From Purshia tridentata (lineage: Eukaryota; Streptophyta; Magnoliopsida; Rosales; Rosaceae): a stretch of 21,592 nucleotides of DNA. The position numbers and the translations under genes are program-made. The stretch is from NCBI GenBank assembly GCA_003254885.1, contig QANT01002788.1:1-21592 (forward strand). Direction: 5' to 3'. Position 1 is the first letter of the stretch. Every line of letters begins with the position of its first letter. Under the pieces are notes generated by a model, which was not told the DNA's origin, ran no database searches, and saw only the letters and a list, made by a program, of their open reading frames with translations. Of the stretch, positions 9,536 to 18,435 are shown one piece after another.

Positions 9536-10155
9536 TTCCTTAATTACCTGGAATAGTCCACTTTGAATGGCTCCAAAAATGCAATTGAAATTGTTGTAAG
9601 ACCAACATCCAAAAATAGCTCCTCTGTTTCATCCTGGTTATGTCTAGCAACTTGTCTCTCCAAATGTTCGAACCATTACTAATTATTTTAATTACTATTG
9701 CATTGCTGCTTCAGTTTCCTTCATTACATAATTAAATTGTAAATTTAAAGCACTGTAGGGAAAATAATTCTTGGAAAATGTAATGATGCTTGAAGGAATT
9801 GAGAAAAATCTGGGTTAAATAGGATGCAGTCTAAAAAAGGCTTCAGAAATCTTTCAAAACACTAAAATCTCAACAACAACGAGATTGAAGCACTTCATCC
9901 TGATGATCCGCATTTGTGGTGTATAATTCACCACAATTCTGAGCCCATTTTGTGGAGTTTGGAGGATGGCATAATTCAGGTACATTTGTTTGTTGCTACC
10001 TAAAGTAGGAGTGTTTATATATGATAAATTGCAATTTGGTAATCCTAGGAGTAAGCATTGTGTATGTAAGATATGCGTTTAGATGGTTTTGCTGAGTATA
10101 TGCTGCCATATATATGTATGGAGGCATTCCTTAAGAGGGTTTATGATTATGCTGC

Positions 10156-10158
<3 letters not shown>
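9536..10158. other. Intergenic, no recognised gene; one short exon-like open segment
   Basis: Mostly AT-rich. At about 9880-9980 a plus-strand segment reads as EIEALHPDDPHLWC and onward for some 38 codons. It ends in GGCATAATTCAG followed by GTACAT, which could be a splice donor. I do not recognise the peptide and there is no partner exon, so it may be chance or a gene relic. Confidence 0.3.
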
Positions 10159-10160
<2 letters not shown>

Positions 10161-10195
<35 letters not shown>

Positions 10196-10199
10196 AAAT

Positions 10200-10235
<36 letters not shown>
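10161..10235. repeat. (AT)n microsatellite in two blocks
   Basis: An uninterrupted AT run at 10161-10190 and a second at 10202-10235 are separated by GTATGAAATGG. Similar ATGTATGRARTG words follow each block, so the second block looks like a local duplication of the first. Open frames of Tyr-Ile repeats across it are not genes. Confidence 0.95.
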
Positions 10236-10239
<4 letters not shown>

Positions 10240-10240
<1 letters not shown>

Positions 10241-11100
10241 AAGTGCTTGTTATCCATGCAAGAGATGTACATGTACACCCGCGTAATCATATAGGGAATT
10301 TATTTTTGATTTACCTCTCTGTATATTTTTTGAGATTGTGAATATTTGGTTTCTTACAAACAGATGAGGCTTGTTATTGTATATGTAATCTTTGCTAAGC
10401 GAATTTGTGAGAAGTAATTGTTTATGAGATATTTGAGTGTTCATGAAATTGATTAGTAGATAAAGCGGCGTCAAATATATCACACGAAAGAAATTTGGAA
10501 TTTGAAGATGGAATTTGGAGAGACTGAGAAATAGGTGAACGTTTGATAACTTCAGCACTCAAGTTTTACTTTTTTTAAAGGAGAAGTAGTAATTTATATT
10601 CCAGATGGGTGTGACCTATTGTTATTTCAAGTCTTAGAAGTTGGACAAAAAGCAAAATGCTTTTAGGTGAAAACAAAGATTTACGTTTTCAAAGGGCCTT
10701 ATGGACATCCAAATTTATACAATGAGCACACACCATACTGTATGCCTGTTACCATCATATGCCACATAACATGTTGCATATCAATAGGAACTTCTGAACA
10801 GGTGTTGTATATATGCAAAAGGATTCAAGCAACATTGAGACATGAAGGTTTTTATGGGAGAAAAGAAAAGATTTGTTTGTCGTTTGTCGTCTTTTCTTCT
10901 CTCAATGGAAGTATTTATATTTGTTCACCGTTTTCATATAAGAAAACTTGTCTAAATACATGCTTACAAGTCAGGCCTAATTTATATGGAAGAGATAATT
11001 AACTGTCTAATTACATGGCCAGAATTTACATGTGAACCAGACAGTCTTCCCAGAATTAATTTCTATGGTTTCATGGAGGAAGAGGGTGGACTGTTTCGGG
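10240..11100. other. Gene-free stretch
   Basis: I see no coding frame with family resemblance. The plus-strand open frame at 10667-11002 has biased, unstructured composition and no recognisable motif. Read on the minus strand, 10840-10925 has a TATA-like ATATAAATA followed by purine-rich sequence, which could be a promoter or LTR fragment. No matching terminal repeats were found. Confidence 0.35.
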
Positions 11101-11103
11101 TGC

Positions 11104-11397
11104 GATGCTGCGGGTGAGATCTATTGGGTATGAGATGATTTTGTACTACAATTCGGTGGCGGAACTTTAGGACACCCTTGGGGAAATGCACCTGGTGCCA
11201 TAGCTAATCGAGTAGCTCTAGAAACATATGTACAAGCTCGTAATGAGGGACGTGATCTTGCTCGTGAGGGTAATGAAATTATTCGTGAGGCTAGTAAATG
11301 GAGTGCTGAACTAGTTGCTGCTTGTGAAGTATGAAAGGAGATAAAATTTGAATTCGAAGCAATGGATACTTTGTAATCCAGTAATTACCGTATCAAT
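11104..11397 (+). pseudogene. rbcL: Plastid-derived rbcL 3' end (nuclear plastid DNA insertion)
   Basis: From 11156 the reading [17 protein letters not shown] and onward follows the C-terminus of the RuBisCO large subunit to EFEAMDTL, the stop TAA and the next bases TCCAGTAATTA of the plastid 3' flank. A weaker match (GAGATCTATTGGG...GATGATTTTGTAC) extends to about 11104 with small insertions. Decay is visible. The Trp codon in CEVWKEI is now TGA at 11332-11334, and there are several G-to-A or C-to-T changes, for example in the codons for Ala-Cys of VALEACVQ. This fits a plastid fragment that is no longer selected, carried in the nucleus directly or via the mitochondrial genome. It cannot make RuBisCO. 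Confidence 0.93.
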
Positions 11398-11639
11398 ACA
11401 ATTTCACTCATTGTTACTCTATGCATGCAGAAGCAGCAGAACATACGTGGATGCGGATTGGTACTGCTATTTTCTGCTACTTTATTGTTGCTTTGAATCT
11501 TCTGCTATTTACTAACAAGGAAATGTGTAGTTTCAGGTAGACTCTTTGAAGATATTTATTAAGAAATTTTAATTAGACAGATCGAATTTCACATCTATGA
11601 AGTATCAAATACTCAATGAAAATTTAATTTCGTCAGGGA
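11398..11639. other. Spacer between rbcL fragment and GDSL fragment
   Basis: No recognised gene. The last bases, TTTCGTCAG at about 11628-11636, would serve as a splice acceptor for the GDSL fragment that follows. Confidence 0.35.
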
Positions 11640-11897
11640 ACTTTCCCTCTTGGAGTCAGAAAGATATCCCTAACTGGGGTTCCTCCCATGGGGTGTTTGC
11701 CCTTAGAGAGAGCCACAAATTTCATGGCTTCACATGATTGTGTGGAAGAATACAACAATGTGGCTGTGGAGTTTAAGGGAAAGTTGAACAACATGGTGGC
11801 ACGGCTGAATCAAAGAGCTTCCAGGCCTTAGAATGCTGTTTACAGGAAAAGTGTATCAGTTTTTCTATCAAATCATTAGAAGAGAACCTTCCTCATA
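11640..11897 (+). pseudogene. GDSL esterase/lipase fragment (one internal exon, frameshifted)
   Basis: The frame starting near 11653 reads LGVRKISLTGVPPMGCLPLE, then DCVEEYNNVAVEFKGKLNN. This is the conserved stretch around block III of plant GDSL lipases, which act on ester bonds of lipids and are usually secreted. A frameshift near 11815-11825 moves the continuation, LPGLRM then YQFFYQIIRREPSSYG, to another frame. Putative splice sites TTTCGTCAG before it and TATG/GTATGT at its end keep the outline of one exon. The catalytic Ser block (GDSL) and the C-terminal Asp/His exon are not found nearby, so this is a solitary relic. Confidence 0.85.
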
Positions 11898-12056
11898 TGG
11901 TATGTTTATAATTTGCTATCAACTATTTCAGATTCATATTAGGTTGATCGATCTTAGATTAATGTTTATATATATAGAACTTCCATATTGCTGCAATATC
12001 AAGATTCTGACTGCCTTAAATATTTCTGCCATGAAAGCATCTTTTCTTTAATGAAA

Positions 12057-12745
12057 GCAACCTACTTGGCTCTGGGGGTTTTGGCTCAGTATATATTGCA
12101 GTGAAGGTTTTCAATTTAGAGCTAGAAGGGGCTTTCAAGAGTCTTGATAGTGAATGTGAAATGTTAAGCAACATTCGTCACTGAAATCTTACCAAATCAT
12201 CAGTTGTCGCAGTAAAATTGATTTCAAAGCCTTGGTACTGCATTACATGCCTAATGAGAGCCTTGAGAAGTGGTTGTATTCTGAAACCTGTCCTTTGAAT
12301 ATCCTACAAAGGTTGAACATAATGGCAGATTTGCATTGGCATTGGAATACCTTCATCATGGTTATTCAATACATGTGATCCATTTCGATATGAAGCCAAG
12401 CGATATACTACTAAATGATGATATGGTTGCACAAGTTGCTGATTTTGGCATTGCAAAACTACTGGGCTGATATGGCTCCAGGTGAAGTGATATGTTGCTA
12501 GTTTATCTTTCAATTCTATATATGTTGTCTTTATAAAAAAATTGAGTTAACTCATAACTAATTTGGTTTCCATTATATATATTGCAGAGTATGGAATGGA
12601 AACAATAGTTGCGAGAGGAGGGGATGTGTACAGTTTTGGTATTTTATTGATGAAACAATTCACAAAAAGGAGACCAACAGATGAGATGTTTGTTGGGGAA
12701 ATGAGTTAAAAGCAATGGATTGCAAATTCATTATAAATAATACCA
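12057..12745 (+). pseudogene. LRR receptor-like kinase (LRR-XII/EFR-like) kinase-domain fragment
   Basis: Broken pieces follow the kinase domain of LRR-XII receptor kinases: LLGSGGFGS, then [46 protein letters not shown], then PLNILQRLNIM, LEYLHHGYS, HFDMKPSDILLNDDMVAQ, VADFGIAKLLG. After a putative intron (12482-12587, GT-AG, splitting the Glu codon of APE) it continues with YGMETIVARGGDVYSFGILL and the TDEMFVGEMS motif. It has a stop after SNIRH, a missing stretch between KLLG and the APE motif, an internal stop after GEMS and several small frameshifts. No LRR ectodomain is present upstream. The intron position matches the LRR-XII family, so the relic came from a genomic copy rather than a retrotransposed mRNA. 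Confidence 0.88.
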
Positions 12746-13275
12746 AAAATGCGTGGACTTCATTACTTTCAAAGATGTTTGTGAAAACTTACTCAATTGA
12801 TACTCTCAAGAGCTTTGGTTCTGTGGCTGCATTTGAACATGAAATTTAAGGTACTCTGGTTGTTGCATACTTGCATGTCAAGTCACTTCTTTTTTATTTA
12901 TTTTTTCAAAGTCATGTTGTTTGATTGTTTTTTTGTACTAAGAATCCTCTGTCTTGCATAGGAGATTCAAACATTTCCCTCATTCCTTTTATTTCTCTTG
13001 ATAGCTTGTGCCACATACATAGTGTGTGCCACTATTTATGTATCTCAATATAACCTTGAGAAATGAGCATATGTTAGGGTCTACTGCTATGTGTTATGTG
13101 GTACATCTCACAAATTCATAATACAAAATGTAGATTCATCAAATTCACAAAAATGTATTTTTAGATGATGAACAAAAGCAAAATCAATTAACTTTTAATT
13201 TGGCAAAAGCATAACCAAACAAATCGAAATGAAGGAAACCACAAAATCAACATAAAACAGTCAGGAAGAACGTAC
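12746..13275. other. Intergenic, no recognised gene
   Basis: AT-rich with no convincing frame. On the minus strand it is T-rich directly after the possible donor at 13275, which would suit an intron of the exon-like segment at 13276-13374. I could not find the next exon. Confidence 0.35.
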
Positions 13276-13374
13276 TTGGTAATGATGCTTGGGAATTAAG
13301 CCCATTGTTTTCTTGTGCTTTCTTGCAGAGAGTGCTGTAGTGGTGGCTGGAGAATCAGGTGGAGGAGGACTAAT
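13276..13374 (-). other. Unidentified exon-like open segment, minus strand
   Basis: On the minus strand this is exactly 99 bases, open in phase 0, between a good acceptor (AACAATTGCAG) and a consensus donor (GTACGT). It would encode 33 residues with a Pro/Ser/Thr-rich start (SPPPPDSPATTT) and a basic end (ARKHKKTMGLIPKHHY). I do not recognise the peptide and found no partner exons. It lies head-to-head with the NAC gene, so it could be a remnant or exon of a divergently transcribed gene. Chance is a real alternative, since the plus strand is open here too. Confidence 0.3.
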
Positions 13375-13397
13375 CTGCAATTGTTTTTTAAAATTTT

Positions 13398-13400
<3 letters not shown>

Positions 13401-13434
<34 letters not shown>
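13401..13434. repeat. (GA)n microsatellite upstream of NAC gene
   Basis: Seventeen uninterrupted GA units. It lies about 85 bp upstream of the likely TATA box of the NAC gene. GA/CT runs are common in plant promoters and may bind GAGA-binding proteins; any role here is inference. Confidence 0.95.
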
Positions 13435-13439
<5 letters not shown>

Positions 13440-13516
13440 TTAATTATAAGAATTTCTGACCAAAAAAGAACAAAATAGAACAGCCGCTGGATGACTTAGA
13501 GCATATCACCGACTCC

Positions 13517-13525
13517 TATATAAAT
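13517..13525 (+). promoter_or_regulatory. Likely TATA box of the NAC gene
   Basis: TATATAAAT fits the plant TATA consensus. It is followed about 30 bases later by a C/A-rich start-site-like region and a leader containing AACCCTAGCAGCAGCCCT. This would give a 5' leader of about 320 bases. A pyrimidine-rich stretch ending TCTCTCCCAG at 13843 could be an acceptor for a leader intron. Confidence 0.55.
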
Positions 13526-13770
13526 CGATCACTTCCCAACCAATTGTTCTTACAATCAACTTAATTTCTTTCCTGATCGAAATCAGAACACAAACTTTCT
13601 CTCCAAGAAATAGAAACCCTAGCAGCAGCCCTAAGGGCTAATTTTAGAGACCTCAAACTCAAAAGTTCATTTTCAAGAGGCGACAATCAAACCCAAAACC
13701 CCCAGATTCTTTTCCCACAATCTCTAAATTGCAACCCAGAAATCTTACACTTGAATCAAAAAAACCCATA

Positions 13771-13791
13771 ATGTTTTTACCAAGAAACTGA
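13771..13791 (+). other. Short upstream open reading frame in NAC leader
   Basis: ATG at 13771 opens six codons (MFLPRN) and stops at TGA, about 80 bases before the main start. If retained in the mature leader it could dampen translation of the NAC protein. It would be absent if a leader intron ending near 13843 is removed. Confidence 0.4.
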
Positions 13792-13872
13792 TAAATCTTG
13801 CATTATACCTTTGAATTCTTGGTTTCTTTTTTGTCTCTCCCAGAAATCGAGAAAGCCCTAGCAGTTTGATCG

Positions 13873-14883
13873 ATGGAGCTCTATGATCGATCAATAGGAA
13901 GTGTGAGCCTGTCGCCGGTGCCGGTAGGGTTCCGATTCGACCCAACCGACCAACAGTTGGTGGGGTATTACCTTCTGCACAAGGTGACAGGGGCCGCACC
14001 ACCACCGCACAATATGCCGGAGTTCGACCTCTTTGGAGAATTGGAACCGTGGGAGATATGGACCGACCCGAAACTGAAAGTGCACCACGACATTGCAGCC
14101 GACTGCGTGTATTTGTTCACAAAGCTGAAGAAACTGAGCGCTAAGCGGTTTGACCGCAAAGTGGGTTCGGGGACTTGGAGCGAGGGCGAGCCTTCGAAAC
14201 TGATATATGATGATGAAGACGAGAAGGAGGCGATTGGGCGGAAGAGGAAATATCGATATGAGAATAAAGGGTCGGAACAACATGGTGCATGGTACATGGA
14301 CGAGTACAGTACCCTTGCTGCTAAATATGATCATGATCAGTATGTCATTTGTAGGCTCAGGAAAAACGACAGGTCGTCTAGCCATTCTGCACCACCACTA
14401 CCTTGTACTAGTACTGCTTCTACTGGATCAAAGAAGAGGAAGTCAGCTTGCCCAGAAATTGACCATGAGAAACCCACAAAGAAAAGGGCAAGAAGAAGAG
14501 GAAAAGCAGTGCAGGAAATAGTTGATGATAATCCAGAAGCCCAATGCTCAAGCTCTGTTACAAGTACTACTACTACTGCTTATGACAATCATCAAATTGT
14601 GGCCATTCCAGATGATGATGATGATGATCAGGAATTGACTGATTGGATTACTTCTATGATATCGTTCGACGACCCCCTCGATTGCAGCTTTGATTTTAAT
14701 GTTGATCAAGCATTAGAGTCACTACCCATCAACAACATCGACGACAACAACCAGAACGTCGTCTTTGAATCCCAACCCCTCTATTTTCCTCAGGGTGATG
14801 CTCCTCGTGATCATCATGGAGATCAAGGCTCTGCAACCAACCAATTACACGACATGAACATGATAATCACTAGTAATACTTAA
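13873..14883 (+). CDS. NAC-domain transcription factor, intronless, divergent
   Basis: A predicted nuclear DNA-binding regulator of 336 residues. NAC subdomains appear in order. A is PVGFRFDPTDQQLVGYYLLH (about 17-36), B is MPEFDLFGELEPWEI, C is VYLFTKLKKLSAKRFDRKVG then SGTW and KRKYRYEN, and D/E is GAWYMDEY followed by YVICRLRKN (to about 165). Two basic clusters, KKRK (187-190) and KKRARRRGK (203-211), look like a bipartite nuclear signal. The C-terminus is acidic with a run of Asp near 247-251 and an EltdWITSM-type hydrophobic/acidic patch, plausible for activation. Differences from typical NACs are FDPTDQQL instead of FHPTDEEL, a poorly conserved second half of subdomain C, and no introns where most family members have two. 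The start follows a leader rich in stops in this frame. Target genes and pathway cannot be read from the sequence. Confidence 0.9.
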   Translation: MELYDRSIGSVSLSPVPVGFRFDPTDQQLVGYYLLHKVTGAAPPPHNMPEFDLFGELEPWEIWTDPKLKVHHDIAADCVYLFTKLKKLSAKRFDRKVGSGTWSEGEPSKLIYDDEDEKEAIGRKRKYRYENKGSEQHGAWYMDEYSTLAAKYDHDQYVICRLRKNDRSSSHSAPPLPCTSTASTGSKKRKSACPEIDHEKPTKKRARRRGKAVQEIVDDNPEAQCSSSVTSTTTTAYDNHQIVAIPDDDDDDQELTDWITSMISFDDPLDCSFDFNVDQALESLPINNIDDNNQNVVFESQPLYFPQGDAPRDHHGDQGSATNQLHDMNMIITSNT

Positions 14884-15584
14884 TTCTTGCTCCAGTTTCC
14901 TAATGGGTCATTAATTAATTAATGATTCATGTTGTGTAGCTAAGTAATTACTTTGGTCAATCCATCTGTACCAAAATTAATTTTGACAAATATATGGATT
15001 TTTATTTCCTTCTTTCTTCATATATTGTTTCTATTAATCTTAAATTTTTGGTTAGTAATTTTCTACGTCTAAGTTCATCTATGTTAATGTATAATCGATT
15101 AAATTTCTAACTGAAAATTATTCAGTATTTTTAATTACTATATATCTACTCTCTTGATAATCTCTCGTAATTGCCAATTTGTGTTTAGATTCTCAATTTA
15201 ATTTGCACCCAAAATAGACAAGAATTTTAAAAAGAAAAAGGAAAAAGAACCCCAAATCTTGCCAGTTAGTTAAAGTCAATTTGATCGAACACAACAATGT
15301 AGCATGCAATATGGCAAGTGCAAGGGCTACACAGCTTAGCTATGCAGACTATGATACTTGGTGGGCCTTAATTAAAATGACGGTGGACTCGGGCTGGATT
15401 CAAACCCAGCAGGTTGATGGGGGTTTGTAGACCCAATGCTATTTAAAGCTGATGTTATTCATGAGTTCCACTTTTTCTATTAATCCTCTCTATAGTTTTA
15501 ATTTGGTTGGTTTTCATGTGTTTATGCCGTGTTTGGCCGAAACATGCAACAGCAATCACCTTTACTTGGTCTAATCTTAACTTA
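14884..15584. other. Intergenic region after NAC gene
   Basis: Contains the presumed 3' untranslated region, then AT-rich sequence with no credible frame. A GCTGGATTCAAACCCAGC segment near 15392-15411 forms a small hairpin that resembles a tRNA T-arm, but the rest of a tRNA is missing. Confidence 0.45.
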
Positions 15585-16653
15585 TGGTGCGTTTGGATGG
15601 AGAAAAAAAACTTAAAATTTAAATAAAACACAGTTACTTGTTTAATAACATATTCTAATTTCCTTATTTGGATTCATAAACACAGAATTTTGTAAATTCT
15701 ATATGGAAAAAAAACTTGGGATTTGAGTGCTATAAATTCCAACTTTAAATTCTATTTAAATAGTTGTCATTTTACAAATTCCAATTTTTATAAAAGAAAA
15801 TTAAGTCATATACACTTATTACCTCACTAAATAATCACAATACCACCACCACCACCACCACCATCGTCACCAACACTACCACCGATGTTGCCGCCACCAC
15901 CACCTCTGCCACTGTCACTGCCTCACCACCACCATCTCTTTTGCTGCCGCCACCACCACGGCAACCATCACCACCACCACGGATGCTGCCACCACAGCCC
16001 CTCCACCACCACCATCGTCGATGTCACTGTTGTCGCCACCATCACCACCATCTCCACCCTCACCACCATCGTCGCCGCCACTGGTCGCCACTAGCGCCAC
16101 ATCCACCACGCCATCACTACCACCACCTACCACCGCCACCACCACCACCATTGCCGTCACCACCAACATCGTCGATGTCACCGCCACCACCGCCGCCACC
16201 ATCACCACCGCCGACACCATCACCACCACCACTATCTCCATCGTCACCACCATTATCGTCGCCACTAGTCACTATTAGCGCAACATCCACCATTGCCATC
16301 ACTACCACCACGCTACCGCCGCCACCACCACCATCACCATCACCACTACTACCATCTTCACCACAATCGCCGCTGCCGCCGCCCCCACCACCACCACCAC
16401 CACCACCACCACTGGATCATCACCCCTACTAATATCATCAACTCACCACAAGCATCATCCTTCTTGTTATCACCATCCATCATCACTCATCTATAATTGA
16501 TGGCATTAAAAAAAAAATCATTATAAATTTTGTATTTAAATTTCTCAATGTTTATTTGTTAACCAAATAAGAGAATTCACATATTCTAGAATTTTAAACT
16601 CTGTCATTTGTGAATTCCTTAGTAATTTCAAACTATTTCATCCAAACGCACCA
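15585..16653. mobile_element. 1.07-kb TIR element carrying a trinucleotide-repeat tract
   Basis: The ends TGGTGCGTTTGGATG (15585-15599) and CATCCAAACGCACCA (16639-16653) are perfect 15-bp inverted repeats. Weaker inverted similarity continues inside, for example TTTCCTTATTTGGATTCATAAACACA against the inverse TTCTCTTATTTGGTTAACAAATAAACA. The interior is filled by a CCA/CCG/TCA-rich tract. GTGCGTTTGGATG-type ends are typical of hAT- or Harbinger-like MITEs. I see no clean target duplication, so the superfamily is unresolved. No transposase is present. Confidence 0.65.
15841..16432. repeat. CCA/CCG/TCA-rich trinucleotide repeat tract
   Basis: About 590 bp of imperfect CCA, CCG, TCA and TCG triplets. 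A longer period is visible: GTCGCCACTAGCGCCACATCCACC (near 16084) recurs in diverged form near 16258, followed by CCATCACTACCACC in both, a unit of roughly 175-180 bp. All six frames are open over long stretches and give Pro/His/Ser/Thr or Val/Gly runs. None has a signal peptide, motif or flanking gene structure, so I reject an extensin or proline-rich protein reading. Confidence 0.9.
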
Positions 16654-16765
16654 ATGTCTATATCGAAGAGAAAAAAAGATTATGCAAACAAATATGAGTT
16701 TGCATAGAAAAAGAGGATAAAATGTTTGTTAAATATGAGGCTTAATATACATGCTGCAATTATTT

Positions 16766-16905
16766 AAAGGAGGGCCATTTTCGCACTCCTCTTTTATCTA
16801 TTTACTCTCCTCTTTATTGTTTTATGTTTTCTATGTATTTTTACTAATGAAATTTCCAAGTCTACCCTCCTTCCAACCTGCATCAAGCTTGCAAAGCCTG
16901 ACCTG
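16766..16905. repeat. Second copy of dispersed repeat fragment (see 5077-5205)
   Basis: It shares, in order, a GGAGGGCCATTTTCGCACTCC-like start, a TTTTAT-rich middle, ATTTCCAAGTCTACCCTC and AACCTGC with 5077-5205. The two copies are diverged, and no coding potential is seen. Confidence 0.5.
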
Positions 16906-16949
16906 CGACCCAAATTAGCGAAGCAAAATATAGATTTCCCTAAAATTAA

Positions 16950-16998
16950 GGGATCCATCCATGTCCCTGGCCAAAAAAAAAAAGGGATCCATCCATGC
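16950..16998. repeat. 14-bp direct repeat around an A-run
   Basis: GGGATCCATCCATG occurs at about 16950 and again at about 16984, separated by a short G/C-richer segment and a run of A. It is probably a replication-slippage or small insertion scar. Confidence 0.6.
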
Positions 16999-17012
16999 AT
17001 ATGAGGACCCAC

Positions 17013-17114
17013 CTTCAAGGCTCTCTTGGCTTTCTCTGCAAGGTGTTTGGCTCCCACATTAAGATCTGCGAGGATTGTTCTTGTATCTCCTAAATTTTTC
17101 TTCAAATCCCAATT
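17013..17114 (-). other. Unidentified minus-strand exon-like fragment
   Basis: On the minus strand, 34 codons follow a stop and end at a good donor (TTGAAG/GTGGGT). The peptide includes LGDTRTILADLNVGAKHLAE and a basic end AKRALK, which would form an amphipathic helix. The composition looks more protein-like than the surrounding random frames. I cannot name the family and no partner exons are visible, so this may be a gene relic. Confidence 0.3.
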
Positions 17115-17311
17115 CTAGAGAAGAAATTTTAAAATTGTCCAATCAAATAATCACCCAAACCAAGAATGCTATGCTTACGTGAGAATTGGCATTCATACAT
17201 TGGACACTGAAAAAAAATTAAAAACCTTAAAAGAAAATGAAAACTTTATTCAATAAAATGATGATACGTAAGATAGCATAACAAATGTAGTCTAAAATTT
17301 GATAAGAATAG

Positions 17312-17333
17312 TATTATTATTATTATTATTATT
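17312..17333. repeat. (TAT)n microsatellite
   Basis: About seven uninterrupted TAT units in AT-rich intergenic DNA. Confidence 0.9.
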
Positions 17334-17639
17334 GAAATTATTGAGTTAACAAGGTTAGATGGTGTTAATTGTTAATTGAAAAAACACGTTTCAAAGTATT
17401 ATGCAAGAGACAGAGGGGACATGAAATTTGGAGAATTTAGTCAATTAATTTGATCATAATCTCACCCATTAATTAATTATCAAGATAAAATTAAAACTAT
17501 AAAATCAAAGTGAAAAATAATATAAAAATTATAACAACCAAAATTGTAATGTAACCTAAATTTAATTGGGCCCAACTCTAATGACTGTTTTCCCAAAGGA
17601 GACGGACCCAGTTGGAGTAAGTAATATGATACAAGTTTA

Positions 17640-17771
17640 CTCAAATAATTGAATTGTCTTTTCTGCGTTGATAATTAAATTAGGTTCACATTGTTTCCTT
17701 CCTAACCACCATAAGATTTCTCTAGATCCTGCCTTGTGTGGAAGAAAGCTTCATTTCTGAGTACATGAGTA

Positions 17772-17802
<31 letters not shown>

Positions 17803-17806
17803 ACAG
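17640..17806 (+). repeat. Orphan copy of the LRK10L upstream/leader region
   Basis: CAAATAATTGAATTGTCTTTTC, then GTTGATAATTAAATTAGGTTC, TTTCCTTCC, CCACCATAAGATTTCT, CCTTGTGTGGAA, GAGTACATGAGTACT and a (CT)n run all match 6434-6600 and in part 18436-18611. After the CT run there is no MAKVAG coding exon, so this is a leader without its gene. AGAG/GTATATG at 17806 could be a splice donor of a leader exon, which would make it an alternative 5' exon for the downstream copy, but that is speculative. Confidence 0.75.
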
Positions 17807-18435
17807 AGGTATATGTAGTTCTGCGCTTCTACTTTACATTTGTTGTTTTTAGTTATATGAGGCCTTCTTGGGCCTTGTTTTGGTTGTGTTATATACTGAC
17901 TCTTATAGTTCAGTTTTTTCCATTCGAATTTTGAATATTATTCATCATAATTGTTTTCAAACTTTAAAATGTGGGACAAGTGAGAAACATTGTATTTAAT
18001 GATTAAATTTCATATAACTATAAAATTGATAAACATGGAAGTAATTCTACTTACTGAATTCATAGTTTCTCACTTGTTCCTCATTTTAAGTCTCTTATGT
18101 GAGTATTACTATCAAATTAAGAAGACTAAAGCAGGTTGTCTTCTTTTAAATATTTCTTTTGTTTCTTGTTTAGAATCTGTAAATTAGCACTTGGAATTCA
18201 AGTTGTAATCATCAGATTTTTTCTTTTGTGCATAGCGTTTAGTCTTCAAAAAATAGAATTGATCAAACTGCCTCTTTCAGTAGTAGTTCTTTTGATAATT
18301 TACTCTGCTAGATTGCAATCGTCATACAGGGAATGGTTGAAATTAAAACTACATAGATCAAATCAAAGTGAAGGAAGCGTCAAATTACAAAGACTAAAAT
18401 ACTTTAATGCTAGCTCAATTACCACAAGATTTCCT
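17807..18435 (+). other. Spacer between orphan leader and pseudogene; possible degenerate gene sequence
   Basis: Mostly AT-rich. At about 18183-18230 a plus-strand reading, LALGIQVVII, is faintly like the membrane-span exon of the LRK10L copies (TALGIPCVIV). A second hydrophobic run, VVVLLIIYSARL, follows at about 18280. The resemblance is too weak to call a gene. Confidence 0.25.

Noticed and set aside
10161..10235. CRISPR-like regular repeat
   Set aside because: It is a simple AT microsatellite; there are no spacers and the genome is a plant.
10667..11002. 111-residue plus-strand open frame
   Set aside because: No recognisable motif, no splice or promoter context, and composition typical of AT-rich intergenic DNA.
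10803..11030. Possible LTR in minus orientation with TATA-like ATATAAATA
   Set aside because: No matching TG...CA inverted ends or target duplication could be found.
13891..14385. Minus-strand open frames of 109 and 164 residues and a plus-strand frame at 14207-14521
   Set aside because: They overlap the NAC coding region and have no family resemblance; they are shadows of its codon composition.
15392..15411. tRNA T-arm-like hairpin (GCTGGATTCAAACCCAGC)
   Set aside because: No matching acceptor, D or anticodon arms at the required spacing on either strand, and no A-box.
15885..16496. Long open frames rich in Pro/His/Ser on plus and Val/Gly on minus strand, extensin-like
   Set aside because: They are translations of a CCA/CCG triplet tract open in all frames. 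There is no signal peptide, no Ser-Pro4 or Tyr motifs in order, and no gene context.
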